This document shows positions 5,720 to 6,467 of a stretch of 6,467 nucleotides of DNA, one piece after another. Each line of letters starts with the position of its first letter. Position 1 is the first letter of the stretch. The stretch spans positions 1 through 6,467 of the forward strand of contig CAADWP010000055.1 in assembly GCA_900752785.1 (NCBI GenBank), written 5' to 3'. The position numbers and the translations under genes were made by a program. The notes under the pieces were generated by a model. It was not told where the DNA came from, did no database searches, and saw only the letters and a list, made by a program, of their open reading frames with translations. This DNA is from an uncultured Ruminococcus sp. Lineage in GTDB: Bacteria; Bacillota; Clostridia; Oscillospirales; Ruminococcaceae.

Positions 5720-6397
5720 ATGTTTAAGAAATTTGTATCTAAATGCACAGCAATTATATCCGCGTCCGCTATCACCTTATGTACGTTAACATCGTTTACC
5801 GTATCTGCCCACAATCGTGACTATTATGGCGGAACATACAAAGGCAGCACTGCACCGTACAACATTAAATTCGTTATTGACCCATCAGCACAGACTTCGC
5901 TTCTTAATTCAAGCGTTTATCAATCTGCATGGGCTTGGAACAATATAAGCAGCGAAGTAGGAGGAATAGGAATTGCTATGTATACGCCCGGAATGCCAAC
6001 CTACGGATTTTTCTCGGTATATGGCGATCCTAATCTTGGTTCAACGTTGGGGAGAACTGTACCTCTTGATTCTTCCGGTAATCCAGTTAGTGCTGATCCA
6101 GCCGGTGCTAATTCCAATTGGTATTCGGTAAAGATTTATATAAACACCTCGTCTTCTGCTTTTTCCGGAGCAAGTAATCCCACACTTGCAGCAAAAAAAA
6201 CTTTTATTCATGAAGTTGGTCATGCTTTAAAGCTCAGTCATCCCGTAAAAAGCAGTTCTTTAAGTGGGCATAATAAAGGTAAAGACAAAAATTTACCATT
6301 GGCAGTAATGAATTCGGGATTTCCAAATGGTGACGAAGTATCATCAACAGTAACAGATCACGATAAAGAAAATTTAAAAACAAAATGGGGGGCATAA
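5720..6397 (+). CDS. Secreted zinc metalloprotease with metzincin (matrixin-like) motifs
   Basis: This 225-residue protein has a Sec signal peptide: a basic start (MFKKFVSK), a hydrophobic core to about residue 28, and a likely cut after VSA (A30). The zinc site HEVGHALKLSH (164-174) fits HExxHxxxxxH, with three His ligands and E165 as the catalytic base. The Met-turn AVMNS (M197) is 23 residues after the last zinc His, as expected for metzincins. The mature part is about 195 residues, the size of a bare catalytic domain. It contains no Cys, so there is no cysteine-switch propeptide and no disulfide. AAAGGAAG sits seven bases before the ATG. The next gene starts two bases after the stop, so the pair is co-translated. 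The substrate is unknown. Its place after agrBD suggests quorum-controlled extracellular proteolysis, as with gelE after fsr. Confidence 0.85.
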   Translation: MFKKFVSKCTAIISASAITLCTLTSFTVSAHNRDYYGGTYKGSTAPYNIKFVIDPSAQTSLLNSSVYQSAWAWNNISSEVGGIGIAMYTPGMPTYGFFSVYGDPNLGSTLGRTVPLDSSGNPVSADPAGANSNWYSVKIYINTSSSAFSGASNPTLAAKKTFIHEVGHALKLSHPVKSSSLSGHNKGKDKNLPLAVMNSGFPNGDEVSSTVTDHDKENLKTKWGA

Positions 6398-6399
6398 TT

Positions 6400-6467
6400 A
6401 TGAAAAAAACAATTGCATTAATAGCTTCGACGGCTATGTTATTAACAGCGGCAGTCGGCTGCGGCAT
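6400..6467 (+). CDS. Start of a small lipoprotein or exported protein gene, cut off by the window end
   Basis: Only 22 codons are visible. The peptide begins MKKTIALIAS, continues with a hydrophobic run and reaches AVGCG. This resembles a lipoprotein signal with the modified cysteine at residue 21, although Ala at -3 is less usual than Leu. A GGGGGG stretch (6387-6392) seven bases upstream acts as the ribosome binding site, and the ATG lies two bases past the protease stop, so the genes form an operon. The mature function cannot be read here. It could be a second agr output, a partner or inhibitor of the protease, or an unrelated surface protein. Confidence 0.7.
   Translation, partial: MKKTIALIASTAMLLTAAVGCG

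Noticed and set aside
1..6467. CRISPR array, tRNA or rRNA gene, insertion sequence or prophage gene
   Set aside because: No regularly spaced repeats, tRNA cloverleaf, rRNA stretch or transposase motif was seen on either strand.

Overview
The window looks like a chromosomal segment of a low-GC Gram-positive anaerobe, most likely a Clostridia member of the Ruminococcus/Oscillospiraceae type. This rests on AT-rich genes with strong GGAGG-like ribosome binding sites, sigma-A promoters, a Sec signal peptide, a lipoprotein signal, and a clostridial-style AgrD carrying a YQPVRPE motif. The genus is an inference from these traits, not from a search.

Layout. Positions 1-222 are intergenic: a bidirectional terminator (3-43), a block of tandem imperfect hairpins (61-138) and a second terminator (184-208). 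A large membrane-anchored nucleotide-sugar 4,6-dehydratase of the CapD/EpsC/PglF/WbpM type is on the minus strand (223-2169), read from a good sigma-A promoter (2386-2414) through a leader of about 210 nt with several possible stems. Divergent from it, on the plus strand, is a complete agr/fsr-like peptide quorum-sensing locus. It comprises a LytTR response regulator (2645-3373), a GHKL sensor kinase (3374-4675), an AgrB-family membrane peptidase (4768-5361) and a 51-residue AgrD-like pheromone precursor (5345-5500). The precursor overlaps the end of agrB and is too short for ordinary ORF cut-offs. Next come an intergenic block with three inverted repeats (5501-5719), a small secreted zinc protease with metzincin motifs (5720-6397), and the start of a lipoprotein gene that runs off the window (6400 onward).

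How the genes could work together (inference from established agr/fsr systems). AgrB cuts and cyclises AgrD, the ring peptide is exported, the membrane kinase senses it, and the phosphorylated LytTR regulator activates transcription. The regulator-kinase pair and agrBD have separate sigma-A promoters. The agrBD promoter has a pair of near-identical 9-bp direct repeats, 20 bp apart, just upstream of its -35 box, where a LytTR activator would bind. A secreted metalloprotease directly downstream recalls the Enterococcus faecalis fsr-gelE arrangement and makes it the obvious candidate output.

The most notable point is that AgrD has serine, not cysteine, at the position that normally closes the ring, so a lactone pheromone is predicted.
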